From the NCBI GenBank assembly GCA_020847855.1, contig JADLBH010000020.1, positions 1 to 60,248 of the forward strand: a stretch of DNA of 60,248 bases, written 5' to 3'. Below are positions 17,497 to 26,165 of this stretch, piece by piece. Every line of letters begins with the position of its first letter. Position 1 is the stretch's first letter. A model generated the notes under the pieces. It had not been told where the DNA came from and ran no database searches. It worked only from the letters and a program-made list of their open reading frames with translations. The stretch comes from Fimbriimonadaceae bacterium. Its GTDB lineage: Bacteria; Armatimonadota; Fimbriimonadia; Fimbriimonadales; Fimbriimonadaceae. A program made the translations under genes and the position numbers.

Positions 17497-17931
17497 TTAC
17501 CTTACCGACTCGCGGCCCACGAGTCGGCTCACTTCGGCGGCCCGCTTTGGTTCGAGGGTTCCCAGAACTTGGGCAGCCTTCTCGGTGTCCATGTGGACGA
17601 GGACTCGGGCCAGCTCCGGATCCTTGTACTGTCTCGCCATGGTCGCGAGCGCCTCCGTTGGGATTTCGTTCCAAATCTGAGCGACCTTCTTTTCCTCGGG
17701 AACCTTGGGCGCCTCTTCCTTCGTGCGGGTCGGGGAGGTGGGGGGAGACTGCTTGGCTCTTTCCACTGGCTTCGTTGACGGAGGATTGCTCGCCTTCGGC
17801 TTTTCCGCGCTCGCAGTGGGCTTCTTCGGCGGGGAGACGCCAGGAACGTTGACAATGCCTGCCTTGGCCGCGCCAAAGACGCCACCTCCCAGCACGAGCA
17901 ACATAACGGGAGCGATCGCGGCCATCTTCAC
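17497..17931 (-). CDS. MotE-like flagellar protein
   Basis: 144 aa: N-terminal membrane anchor ([16 protein letters not shown]), a proline/lysine/serine-rich linker, and a C-terminal MgtE-N/MotE-type domain ([53 protein letters not shown]). MotE proteins act as chaperones or partners of the flagellar stator component MotC. Last gene of the flagellar operon; its GTG start overlaps the stop of the transglycosylase gene (GTGA). Confidence 0.75.
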   Translation of the reverse strand: MKMAAIAPVMLLVLGGGVFGAAKAGIVNVPGVSPPKKPTASAEKPKASNPPSTKPVERAKQSPPTSPTRTKEEAPKVPEEKKVAQIWNEIPTEALATMARQYKDPELARVLVHMDTEKAAQVLGTLEPKRAAEVSRLVGRESVR

Positions 17932-18527
17932 GGCTGTCTCCTCTGCGCCGCCTGAGCTAGAATCCTGGTGACGTAAGCTTGGGTCTCTGCGAAGGGTGGG
18001 ACCCCGCCGTGTCTGCGCACCGCCCCTGGCCCTGCGTTATAGGCGGCAAGGGCGAGCCTCTCGTCCCCACCGAACTCTTTGAGCATCTGTGCGAGGTATC
18101 GTGCCCCTCCGTCGAGGTTCTGAGCCGGGTCAAAGGCATCGGCGACCCCCAGCCCCTTCGCGGTGGCAGGCATCAACTGGCACAGCCCTTGGGCACCCAC
18201 GGCCGATACCGCTCTCGGGTTGTATCCGCTCTCGCACGTCACGAGGGCATCGAAAAGCACGGGATCCACGCCAGCCCGAACCGCCGCATCTTGGGCGAGG
18301 CCTTTCAGTCCGTTGGAGTCATCGCTGACCGAGATCCCCGCGCCGAAGGGGTCAAGGGGCGCTGGCGTCGTCAAGGAGCCGCTCATCGAGGAAGGGAACC
18401 CCGGCCATCGCGATGAGGTCTTGGAGGGAGGGCGAGGCGTGGGCTTCGGTTGGAGCGACGCGATCCGGTCTTGAATCTCTCGATATCGGTCGAGCGTAGC
18501 TTCGTAGCCCTTGGGCACAATCCTCAT
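17928..18527 (-). CDS. Lytic transglycosylase (SLT domain) in flagellar operon
   Basis: 199 aa. The SLT domain occupies about 85-195, with the catalytic Glu in [30 protein letters not shown] and the fold marker [20 protein letters not shown]. The N-terminal part is helical then proline-rich; there is no obvious cleavable signal, so export may use the flagellar route. It would open peptidoglycan for rod assembly (inference from context). The ATG at 18527 overlaps the fliJ stop (ATGA); an in-frame ATG three codons upstream is less likely. Confidence 0.83.
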   Translation of the reverse strand: MRIVPKGYEATLDRYREIQDRIASLQPKPTPRPPSKTSSRWPGFPSSMSGSLTTPAPLDPFGAGISVSDDSNGLKGLAQDAAVRAGVDPVLFDALVTCESGYNPRAVSAVGAQGLCQLMPATAKGLGVADAFDPAQNLDGGARYLAQMLKEFGGDERLALAAYNAGPGAVRRHGGVPPFAETQAYVTRILAQAAQRRQP

Positions 18528-18943
18528 GGTGTCCACCTCGCGCCGACGAAGTCGTCGTTCTCACGCTGCTCATATCGGGCCGCCACCTCGTTCCACGCTT
18601 CGCGCTCGTGGTCTTCCAAGACCTCGATCGCTCGGCGGCGCATCCGTGCCTCGAGCCAGAGGGTGCGGGCGCCCTCGAGCTCGCCCTCGGCGATCCCGCG
18701 AAGGATCCGAGCGGCCGACCTCGCATCCTCCAGCCGGTTCAGCCACTGCTCCATCTCGATCCGGTCAGCGAGAGAGTCGCCTGGGCACGTTTGGGCTGAT
18801 TGATACTCTTCCTCGGCGATGCGCAGGGCTGCCGTGGTTGCTTCAAGGCGCGCGGTTGCCAAGCCCAACTGCTGCAAGGCGTCTTCCTCCTCGCTCCTTC
18901 GGTGCTCCAGGATACGCGCTAACGAGAATCGAAACGGCTTCAT
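18524..18943 (-). CDS. fliJ: Flagellar export chaperone FliJ
   Basis: 139 aa, almost entirely coiled coil, starting [23 protein letters not shown], the usual FliJ N-terminus. FliJ is the stalk of the FliI ATPase and recycles export chaperones. Identity rests on pattern and on its place directly after fliI, whose stop it overlaps by 4 bp (ATGA). Confidence 0.85.
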   Translation of the reverse strand: MKPFRFSLARILEHRRSEEEDALQQLGLATARLEATTAALRIAEEEYQSAQTCPGDSLADRIEMEQWLNRLEDARSAARILRGIAEGELEGARTLWLEARMRRRAIEVLEDHEREAWNEVAARYEQRENDDFVGARWTP

Positions 18944-20247
18944 GATGTGACCTCAACGAGCTTGGCGAGGCTTTGCTCCGGACTTCGGGAGTGGGATCGG
19001 TCCTGACGAAGGAGCTCCAAGATCGCGGGCCATCGCTCGATCGCAGCGTCTGCCATCGGCTTGGTGCCGGGCTTATAGGCCCCGATCGCGACGAGGTCCT
19101 CAACCTCCTCGTGTGCGGCCACCCAGGCTCGAACCTGTTCGGCACGGTGTACGTGGTCCTCGCTCGTTACGAACGGCATAACGCGGCTCAAGCTCTGCGT
19201 GACCGCGATGGGGGGATAGTGGCCCATACCCGTGAGCTTCCGGCTCAGGACGATATGGCCGTCCAATACGGCGCGAACGGTATCGGCCACCGGCTCGTTG
19301 GTGTCGTCGCCCTCGACCAGGACGGTGTAGATGCCGGTGATCGCGCCGGTCTGACCTTGCCCGGCCCTCTCCAGGAGCCTTGGGATCGCGGCAAAGACGC
19401 TCGGCGGATAGCCTCGCGTGGCGGGTGGCTCCCCTGCCGCCAAGCCGATCTCGCGCAGTGCCATGGCATACCTCGTGAGCGAGTCCATCATGAGAAGCAC
19501 GCTCATGCCCTGGTCTCGAAAGTGCTCTGCGAGCGCGGTCGCGGTCTGTGCCGCCTTGGCGCGCAGGACGGCAGGCTCGTCCCCTGTGGCGCAGACGACG
19601 ACGCTCTTGGCAAGGCCCTCCTCGCCTAGATCGTTCTCGAGGAACTCTCGCACCTCGCGGCCGCGCTCGCCGATCAGCCCGACGACGTTCACGTCGGCCT
19701 GCCCATAGCGGGCGATCATGCCGAGCAGCGTGCTCTTGCCCACACCCGACCCTGCAAAGACGCCAAGGCGCTGGCCGATCCCTACCGTCGTGACCGCATC
19801 CATCGCACCTACACCTGTGCCGAACTGTTCGGTGATCAACTTTCGGGTGAGCGGGTTGGGAGGGTTGGAGTCGAGCGCCGCCCTGTGTTCGACAAAGGGC
19901 AAGGGTTTGCCATCCATCGGCCGCCCCAGCGCATCGAGCACTCGGCCGAGGAGCTCCTTGCCGGCTGGGACGCTCAGGCCCTCGCCCGTGGTCGCGACAA
20001 GGTCGCCGGGCCGCACCCCCTCTTTTCGCTCCAGGGGCATCAGGATCAGCTTGCCTTCCCGCAGGCCGACGACCTCCGCGGGAAGCGCCCCTCCATGCCC
20101 TTCCCGTTGGACGAAGCACAGGTCTCCCACGCTCGCCCTCGGCCCTGCGCTCTCGATGGTGAGGCCTACTACCCGCACCACCCGGCCCTGGGGAACGACA
20201 CGCGGGGTGCGGACCAACGCACCGACCATGTGCTCGATCGTGGCCAC
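18940..20247 (-). CDS. fliI: Flagellar export ATPase FliI
   Basis: 435 aa, F1-beta-like hexameric ATPase that drives type III export. Walker A is GVFAGSGVGKSTL near residue 155, the Walker B region is VLLMMDSLTRYAMALREIGLAAGEPP, and GYPPSVFAAIPRLLERAG and TGIYTVLVEGDDTNEP follow, all family signatures. The GTG start at 20247 is 1 nt after the fliH stop. Confidence 0.95.
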   Translation of the reverse strand: MATIEHMVGALVRTPRVVPQGRVVRVVGLTIESAGPRASVGDLCFVQREGHGGALPAEVVGLREGKLILMPLERKEGVRPGDLVATTGEGLSVPAGKELLGRVLDALGRPMDGKPLPFVEHRAALDSNPPNPLTRKLITEQFGTGVGAMDAVTTVGIGQRLGVFAGSGVGKSTLLGMIARYGQADVNVVGLIGERGREVREFLENDLGEEGLAKSVVVCATGDEPAVLRAKAAQTATALAEHFRDQGMSVLLMMDSLTRYAMALREIGLAAGEPPATRGYPPSVFAAIPRLLERAGQGQTGAITGIYTVLVEGDDTNEPVADTVRAVLDGHIVLSRKLTGMGHYPPIAVTQSLSRVMPFVTSEDHVHRAEQVRAWVAAHEEVEDLVAIGAYKPGTKPMADAAIERWPAILELLRQDRSHSRSPEQSLAKLVEVTS

Positions 20248-20248
20248 G

Positions 20249-20842
20249 CTACGCGGCCTCCCGATCGAGCCTGTCGAGGAACGTTGCGCACTGCGCGTCC
20301 ATCTCGCCCCAGGTCGTCTCGATCACACAACCGGAGTCAATGGTCGGGTCGGGAACGATCTCCAGCCCGCGCGATCCAACCTCCGAGCTGGAAACGATCT
20401 CCGCGTGATGAGGGGCGACCCGGATCTTCAAGACCTCGGCCCCGATCACCGCGGACATGGCCTCGCGAACAATGTCGGTCACGGTGTCTGCGCTCGTTTC
20501 GACCTCGTGGGCGAGGACCTTTCTCGCAATCGCCACCGCCAACCGGCCCAACCGTCCTTCGGCCTCAGACCGCCATGCCGCTTGCTCAGCGGCGATTGCC
20601 AGCAGCGCCTCCGATGAACGGAGTTGAAGCTCGGACCGATGGGCCTCCGTCTCGGCTTCGGCGTCCCGAAGCCCGGTGGCCCGTCCTTCCGAGCGCCCTT
20701 GTTCGAAACCGTCGCAATAGCCGAGCCGTCGGGACTCCTCGTACGCCTGCTTCCCACCCCCCCCGGATCCGTCGTCGGCGAGAACCTCGGTCACTGGCCG
20801 CAAGACGCTGGCGAACGGAAGGAAACCGCGTTCGCCCTTCAA
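20249..20842 (-). CDS. fliH: Flagellar assembly protein FliH
   Basis: Negative regulator and stator of the FliI ATPase. 197 aa from TTG 20842: an N-terminal segment FLPFASVLRP, a charged coiled coil with the G-x3-G-like stretch GYCDGFEQGRSEGRATG, and a C-terminal FliH domain (IARKVLAHEVETSADTVTDIV...IVPDPTIDSGCVIET). The TTG is 1 nt past the fliG stop, with GAGGAGGA upstream; longer in-frame starts would run far into fliG. Confidence 0.87.
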   Translation of the reverse strand: MKGERGFLPFASVLRPVTEVLADDGSGGGGKQAYEESRRLGYCDGFEQGRSEGRATGLRDAEAETEAHRSELQLRSSEALLAIAAEQAAWRSEAEGRLGRLAVAIARKVLAHEVETSADTVTDIVREAMSAVIGAEVLKIRVAPHHAEIVSSSEVGSRGLEIVPDPTIDSGCVIETTWGEMDAQCATFLDRLDREAA

Positions 20843-20843
20843 T

Positions 20844-21854
20844 CTAGACAAGGACGTCCTCCTCTTCGCGCCCGACGCTGATCTCGCCCGACTCCTCGAG
20901 CCGCCGGATCGAGGCCACGATCTTCTGTTGTGCCTCTTCCACAATGCGCACTTTCACCGGACCCATAAACTCCATATCCTCCTTGAGCATGTTCACTGCG
21001 CGCTCGCTCATGTTCGAGAAGACCTTCTCGCTCACTTCGTCGCTCACACCTTTGAGGGCGGTTCCAAGATCCTTGACGTCTACATCCTTGAGGATCGCTT
21101 GAATCGCGCGATCATCCAGCGTCACGATGTCCTCGAACACGAACATCATGTTCTTTACGGTCTCCGCCATTTCGGGGTTGTTCTCGCTGAGGTTGTCAAG
21201 GATGAGTCGTTCTGTGCTTCGATCCACTCTGGAGAGAAGATCAACCAGGGCCTTCGGCCCCCCCGCCTTGCTCATCTCTTGGTTGATTACCGAGGACATC
21301 TTCTTTTCCAGCACCGCCTCGATCTTTCTGACTACCTCGGGCGGGGTCTGCTCCATCATCGCGATCCGCTCCGCAACATCCCCTCTGAGATCGGTAGGAA
21401 GCTTGGCGAGGATCGTTGCGGCCTGGCTCATGGGTAGAAACGCAAGGATAAGCGCGATCGTCTGCGGGTGTTCGTCTTGGATGAAGCTCAAGACTTGGAG
21501 CGGGTCGGTCCTGCGCAGGAACTCGAAGGGAACGATCTGCATCGCGCCCACGATCCTGCCCATCATCTCGCCCGCTTTGTCATCTCCGAACGCGGCGGCT
21601 AAGGTTTTGCGCGCGCTCTCGACCCCGCCCTCTGCGATAAAGTCTTGGGCTTGGGCCAAGCGGTGGAACTCGTCTACGATCTTCTCGCGAAGCTCCGGGG
21701 TGACCTTGTCGAGGCGGGCGATCTCGAGCAGCAGGCTCTCGACTTGCTCGTCGCTGAGGTGGCGGAGGATGCCCGCTGCGACTTCGGATCCAAGCACTGC
21801 GAGGATGATCGCAGCCTTCTTCCTGTAGGTGAGCTCGCTGCTAACCCGCCTCAC
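20844..21854 (-). CDS. fliG: Flagellar motor switch protein FliG
   Basis: 336 aa. N-terminal domain starts LTYRKKAAIILAVLGSEVAAGILRHL, the middle domain has LAFLPMSQAATILAKLP (EHPQ and armadillo features), and the C-terminal domain carries the charged torque helix with LDDRAIQAILKDVDVKDLG and LKGVSDEVSEKVFSNMSERA. The GTG start at 21854 overlaps the fliF stop (GTGA); an upstream in-frame start at 21875 would add seven residues unlike FliG. Confidence 0.95.
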   Translation of the reverse strand: MRRVSSELTYRKKAAIILAVLGSEVAAGILRHLSDEQVESLLLEIARLDKVTPELREKIVDEFHRLAQAQDFIAEGGVESARKTLAAAFGDDKAGEMMGRIVGAMQIVPFEFLRRTDPLQVLSFIQDEHPQTIALILAFLPMSQAATILAKLPTDLRGDVAERIAMMEQTPPEVVRKIEAVLEKKMSSVINQEMSKAGGPKALVDLLSRVDRSTERLILDNLSENNPEMAETVKNMMFVFEDIVTLDDRAIQAILKDVDVKDLGTALKGVSDEVSEKVFSNMSERAVNMLKEDMEFMGPVKVRIVEEAQQKIVASIRRLEESGEISVGREEEDVLV

Positions 21855-23491
21855 GCTCGTTCCTCCAAGAGCCAAGTCTTGAGGAGCATCGCGACGGTCT
21901 CGGGCCTGTGGCGGGCCAGTTTCTTGATCTGTTCGAGGGGGACGTCAATCCGGCGCCGGATCTCCTCTACGTCCACCGTATCGTCGAAGTGACCGAGGTC
22001 GGACACCGACTCCAGGCCGGCTTCCTTGAGCGCAGCTTGGATGTCGGGGTCGTTGGCCAAGCTCCTCGCCATATCGGCCCGGCTAGCGAGGGCTGGGTTG
22101 GAGGAGAGGGGAAGCGCACCGGTGTCGAGTGCGCGCGAACTGGCTAGCGGAGGGCTTGCACGGCTACTCATCGCGGCCTTGACGATTGACTTGGAGAAGA
22201 GAACGCCCACGATCACCAGCGCGGCAACCGGCAGCAAGGACATGACTTGCCCCATCATGTTCGAGCTCGAGGCTGCTGCCGCTGCCTTCTTCAGGTCTTG
22301 GTCCGCCGTTGCGTCGAACGGGACACTTTGGACCGAGGCGGAGAAGCCAGGTTGGCCGTTTCTCGCCCCGAGGTAGTCGTCGAGAATGGCTTGCAGCGGT
22401 GCGGTGTCCTCCACCTTGGTGGCATTGGCGATGACGCTGACCGTCATCGCGGTGAGCTCGCCCACCGCCTTGGAACGCTCGGTTCGCGTCTCTGTGGAAG
22501 GATATTGGTTGGAGGTCACGGTGCTGCTGTAGGCAGGCCCTCGCGGCGCGCCCGGCGTTGCCGGGTTGCCATCGGCGCCAGCAGTGCCAATCGCCGAGGA
22601 CTTCGGGTCGGTCATCGTCTCGGTAGCCTGCTCGGTCACCTTTTTGTCGCCGAGGGCGAAGTCGTACTTCTGTTCGCTCACTGTGTCCATGTCCAAGCTG
22701 ACTTGGATCGAAGCGATGGTGTTGCCGGGGCCGAACGCGACATCGAGCCTTCTCTGGAGTTCGGACTCCCGCCGTTTTGCCTCCGCGATCTCGGCCTGGA
22801 GCTTGCGGTTGCCCATTGTCGTGGGCGAGGACTCCTCGGCACCATCGAAGAGCATGCGGCCCGAGGTGTCAATCACGCTCACGTTCTTGGCCTGCAGGCC
22901 AGGAACCGCATATTGGACGAGGCGTGCGATCGCCTTGCTCTCGTCCAGCGCAGGGAGGCTTGCCGACGCGAGGTGGACGTTGACGACCGCACTGGGCGCG
23001 ACCGTCTCATCGGCGAAAGGCGAGTCCTTTCCTGGCGAGATATGGACGATCGCGGACTTCACGCTGTCCAGTGTCGAGATGGATCGGGAGAGGGCGGCCT
23101 CTTGCGCGAGCCGGATCGCCTCCCGCTCTTGCGCCGGTGTCGAGAAGGAACTGAGCAAGCCGAGAATGTCGGAGCCTTTGCCGCCGGTCGGGAGCTTGTC
23201 GTCTTGTGCGAGCCGCATTCGGGCGGTTGCGACCTTGTCCGCGGGGACGGAGACGCTTCCGCTGGCTTCGACCTGGCTCGGTATCCCGGCCGCGTTCAGC
23301 CCGTCCACCACGGTCGCTTGGTCCTCCGGGCTCAGGCCCGCAAAGAGCGGTTGGTACTTTGCCTGACCGGAGAAGTACGCCGTGAGGGCGAGGAAGCCGA
23401 TGAGGAGCACCCCCCCTACAAGAGTCAACAACCGCTGTGTGCGGTCTGCTGCTTGCCACCATTCTTGGATTCGTTCTATCAGTGCTTGCAT
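21851..23491 (-). CDS. fliF: Flagellar MS-ring protein FliF
   Basis: 546 aa. Two membrane helices bracket a large periplasmic region: LLTLVGGVLLIGFLALTAYF near 20-40 and LLPVAALVIVGVLFSKSIV near 430. YscJ/FliF ring-building motif is seen in YQPLFAGLSPEDQATVVDGLNAAGIP, and the C-terminal tail (DVEEIRRRIDVPLEQIKKLARHRPETVAMLLKTWL) is the FliG-binding end. Start ATG 23491, 38 bp after fliE. Confidence 0.96.
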   Translation of the reverse strand: MQALIERIQEWWQAADRTQRLLTLVGGVLLIGFLALTAYFSGQAKYQPLFAGLSPEDQATVVDGLNAAGIPSQVEASGSVSVPADKVATARMRLAQDDKLPTGGKGSDILGLLSSFSTPAQEREAIRLAQEAALSRSISTLDSVKSAIVHISPGKDSPFADETVAPSAVVNVHLASASLPALDESKAIARLVQYAVPGLQAKNVSVIDTSGRMLFDGAEESSPTTMGNRKLQAEIAEAKRRESELQRRLDVAFGPGNTIASIQVSLDMDTVSEQKYDFALGDKKVTEQATETMTDPKSSAIGTAGADGNPATPGAPRGPAYSSTVTSNQYPSTETRTERSKAVGELTAMTVSVIANATKVEDTAPLQAILDDYLGARNGQPGFSASVQSVPFDATADQDLKKAAAAASSSNMMGQVMSLLPVAALVIVGVLFSKSIVKAAMSSRASPPLASSRALDTGALPLSSNPALASRADMARSLANDPDIQAALKEAGLESVSDLGHFDDTVDVEEIRRRIDVPLEQIKKLARHRPETVAMLLKTWLLEERA

Positions 23492-23529
23492 GAAGCTGGC
23501 CTATCGGGCCAGATGGGATCTCGATCTGC

Positions 23530-23823
23530 CTAGACTTGCATACGGCTGACCTCTTGGTACGCTTCCAGCACCTTGTTCCTTACTTGCAGGGTAAGGGCCA
23601 TGGCCGTGCTTGCGCGTTCCATCGCGATCATGAGATCGTGAAACTCCACCGGGCGATTCGCCATCAGGTCGTTCTGAAGGCCCTTAGCATCTTGCTGGGC
23701 CTTGTTCACTTCCTTGAGGGCGTCCATCAGCATTTGGCTGAAGTCGCCTTGCGGCTCCTTCTTGCCAAGTTCCGGAGGCCGCGTAGGGGCCTGTGGGAGG
23801 GAGAGGGACGGGCCAATGCGCAA
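23530..23823 (-). CDS. fliE: Flagellar hook-basal body protein FliE
   Basis: 97 aa from TTG 23823, with AAAGGTG 7 nt upstream. FliE joins the MS ring to the rod. Signature: DFSQMLMDALKEVNKAQQDAKGLQNDL and the C-terminal FHDLMIAMERASTAMALTLQVRNKVLEAYQEVSRMQV. The longer start at 23841 would overlap flgC needlessly. It sits 4 nt after the flgC stop. Confidence 0.93.
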   Translation of the reverse strand: MRIGPSLSLPQAPTRPPELGKKEPQGDFSQMLMDALKEVNKAQQDAKGLQNDLMANRPVEFHDLMIAMERASTAMALTLQVRNKVLEAYQEVSRMQV

Positions 23824-23827
23824 ATGC

Positions 23828-24220
23828 TTACACCTTTCCAATGTTCAGGGCGGCGCGCGCCATCCCCTTTGCGCTGTTGAACGCCGCAACGTTCGCTTCA
23901 TAGGCGCGGGTTGCGGAGATCATGTTCACCATCTCCATGAGAGGGTCAACGTTGCTGTAATACACGAATCCTTGCGCGTCGGCCAACGGGTTGCCGGGCT
24001 CGGAGACCGCGCGAAACTCGCTCTGGTCCTCCTCGACGGCCCTGACGTGGACGCCTTCCTCGTCGCCTTCCAGGACGACGATACGGCGGCGGTAGGGGTC
24101 CTGGTCACCGATCTTCACAGTCTGGGCGTTGGCGATGTTCGCCGAGGTCACGTCCATGCGCAGCCGCTCGGCGAACATGCCGCTGGCGGCGGATCGCATC
24201 GCGGAGAAGATGGAGCTCAC
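23828..24220 (-). CDS. flgC: Flagellar proximal rod protein FlgC
   Basis: 130 aa. N-terminal rod signature FSAMRSAASGMFAERLRMDVTSANIANAQT and C-terminal VDPLMEMVNMISATRAYEANVAAFNSAKGM are textbook FlgC. The GTG start overlaps the flgB stop (GTGA). Confidence 0.95.
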   Translation of the reverse strand: MSSIFSAMRSAASGMFAERLRMDVTSANIANAQTVKIGDQDPYRRRIVVLEGDEEGVHVRAVEEDQSEFRAVSEPGNPLADAQGFVYYSNVDPLMEMVNMISATRAYEANVAAFNSAKGMARAALNIGKV

Positions 24221-24576
24221 CTGCCCTCCTTGATCACGTTGCGCAGCCCGCTGAAGTATCGGCTGGCAATATCGGCGAGGGTTTGGTACCGCAGCTCGGT
24301 CTCGGCCATCGAGAAGACCTCACGCTCGAGGTTGACCTCTTCGCCCGTTGCGCGAGAGCGATGGCTTCTCGATCGGTGTGGGAGCTTGTCCGCGATCGTG
24401 GCGCGCTGCTCGGCACCTTCAAGCTCGATGCCGAACTCCAGATCCTGCCTTGGGTAGCCAGGGGTGTTCACGTTCGCCAGGTTCGAGGAGAGCATGCCGT
24501 GCCTTTGCGAGGCTTGGTCCAGCGCTCTCTCCAGGTTCCGCGTTTGGGAGCCCCATATCCGGTCGAGAATGTCCAT
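24217..24576 (-). CDS. flgB: Flagellar proximal rod protein FlgB
   Basis: 119 aa from ATG 24576. RHGMLSSNLANVNTPGYPRQDLEF is the FlgB signature and the C-terminus has ETELRYQTLADIASRYFSGLRNVI. The frame is open upstream to 24825 and would translate the CGTGG repeat into ATPRH repeats, but those residues have no FlgB counterpart. First gene of the flagellar operon; its promoter should lie in 24577-24730, next to the repeat. Confidence 0.94.
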   Translation of the reverse strand: MDILDRIWGSQTRNLERALDQASQRHGMLSSNLANVNTPGYPRQDLEFGIELEGAEQRATIADKLPHRSRSHRSRATGEEVNLEREVFSMAETELRYQTLADIASRYFSGLRNVIKEGR

Positions 24577-24685
24577 GGCTGCGTTCCTCTGCCTCTCTAT
24601 CGGCAGGATCTGGGATTGCTGGAGGGCTGGGCCCGTCGGCCAGAACCATGACGTTCCAACGCTGAAATGCGCTGTGAAGTGAAAA

Positions 24686-26131
24686 TTGTGTAACGCGCTC
24701 CAGTGGCAAGACGTCTTACCATTACTATGGCGTGGCGTGGCGTGGCGTGGCGTGGCGTGGCGTGGCGTGGCGTGGCTCGCGCTCGGAGCGGCGGGCATGG
24801 CTTCTGCGTTCAACGCTGAGATCATAGCGACGGACGAGTGCGAAGGGTTGGCTTATTCCAAACTCAAGCAGAGCCCCTATCGGACCAGTGCCGGCGCGCA
24901 ATACGCCGAGTTCCAGTTGACGTGCATGGTCACCGACCTTCCCCCCGGCGCGACGGTGGCCTACCAATGGAGCCCGGTGCAGACGTCGAACCCTCAGAGC
25001 CCGCCCGCCGGGGCTATCTGGGTGCCTTCGCCGGGCACGGCGGCTAATACCATCGGCTGGGCCTACGTCGATGACAGCCCGCTAGGCCTCTACACTGCTT
25101 CGTGTACCGTGACCGTAACCGCTCCCCAAGGGGGCGGGCAGACCCAAGTGATGAAAGGGTTCCTCGTCGTCGGGGGGCCGCTGAAGCTTGAGGCGAAGAA
25201 CTACCTAAACGCCGACGGAACAATGCACCAGAACTTTCTTCCAACTTGGAAACATGATCTAACCGCCGCAGAGAAGCCGCACTTCATGCAGTACTTTAAC
25301 TACGACCCAACGGTACCGAGTTGGTTTTCGACGGCCTTTCAACGCCCTCAGGTAGGACACGTGCAACCTCGGTTCCAGCAGCCAGACATCGGTCCGGACG
25401 AACCCATCGAGTACCACTGGACGGTGCCGCCCGGAACGAAGGTCAAGGCGAAGGCCCAGCCAACCTTAGAGGACTCCACGTGGATCGAACTCCTCGCGAC
25501 CCAAGGAAGCGGTCGTGGAGGGATCGAGCCCAGGTGCCAGTTCAAGGTTGTGTTCAACGGTCGGACGTACTGGGTCTGGGACGATAGTCCGGAGTCGGCG
25601 CCCGAGAACGAGACCGAACCGAACCCCGACCACTTCCGCTTCACCGCGCACAAGCCGCAGGACACGCTGCCGAACTCGACCGAGGACGAAGAAGAGGATT
25701 GCGGAAACACCGAGTATCCATATGGATGGATCCGAAGGACCAGGCCGATCCTCCTAGACAACCTAGGGGACCGCATGCCCGACGTCTGGGTGCAGGAGCG
25801 GTTCCAGCCCCCGGTGCCGCCTCCAGGATCGAACATCAACACCTCCCTCGTCTGGTGGACGACCGTGCGGGGCGTGGACGACGCTTCGAACGGGCACCCC
25901 GCGGGCCGGTTTGGACTCGGGAGCAACGAGAACAACGAGAACGGGTGGGACAACCTGTGGTTGCGCCGCGAGAACCCGTACACCTATGCGCAGAACCCGG
26001 CCAGCCCCTTCTACGACTTTTCGCACCAATACTACGCAGCTAACAAGATAACGACCGGTACTATGGGTTATTTCGTCGGCTCATACCGGATCAAGCTGTG
26101 GACCGACCGAGTGGATCACATCAAGGAGTAG
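24686..26131 (+). CDS. Large secreted protein, possibly phase-variable at its 5' end
   Basis: I do not recognise a family. The body (from about 24797) is a 440-residue exported-type protein rich in Trp, Tyr, Pro and Asn, with an Ig-like beta segment (QWSPVQTSNPQSPP...YTASCTVTVTAP) and an acidic Glu/Asp stretch near 330. Two Trp-rich motifs follow (TSLVWWTTVRGVDD, NGWDNLWLRRENPYTY). In the present sequence the in-frame start is only a weak TTG (24686). The natural ATG at 24727 is out of frame by one base. With 10 or 7 repeat units that ATG would join the frame and encode a signal peptide (M-A-W-R-G-V repeats, then LALGAAGMASA). The true start is therefore uncertain. Confidence 0.65.
   Translation: MCNALQWQDVLPLLWRGVAWRGVAWRGVAWLALGAAGMASAFNAEIIATDECEGLAYSKLKQSPYRTSAGAQYAEFQLTCMVTDLPPGATVAYQWSPVQTSNPQSPPAGAIWVPSPGTAANTIGWAYVDDSPLGLYTASCTVTVTAPQGGGQTQVMKGFLVVGGPLKLEAKNYLNADGTMHQNFLPTWKHDLTAAEKPHFMQYFNYDPTVPSWFSTAFQRPQVGHVQPRFQQPDIGPDEPIEYHWTVPPGTKVKAKAQPTLEDSTWIELLATQGSGRGGIEPRCQFKVVFNGRTYWVWDDSPESAPENETEPNPDHFRFTAHKPQDTLPNSTEDEEEDCGNTEYPYGWIRRTRPILLDNLGDRMPDVWVQERFQPPVPPPGSNINTSLVWWTTVRGVDDASNGHPAGRFGLGSNENNENGWDNLWLRRENPYTYAQNPASPFYDFSHQYYAANKITTGTMGYFVGSYRIKLWTDRVDHIKE
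24731..24775. repeat. (CGTGG)9 pentanucleotide microsatellite
   Basis: Nine perfect tandem CGTGG units, with a partial unit before them. The array lies between flgB and a divergent secreted-protein gene and begins 2 bp after an ATG (24727). Unit length 5 is not a multiple of three, so slippage would change reading frame. Confidence 0.97.
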
Positions 26132-26165
26132 TGACCTAAAGTTGTTACGCAGGATGAAGGCATAC

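Noticed and set aside
24217-24825. A 202-aa FlgB with an N-terminal ATPRH-repeat extension
   Set aside because: The FlgB family N-terminus begins at ATG 24576; the extension is only the reverse reading of the CGTGG repeat.
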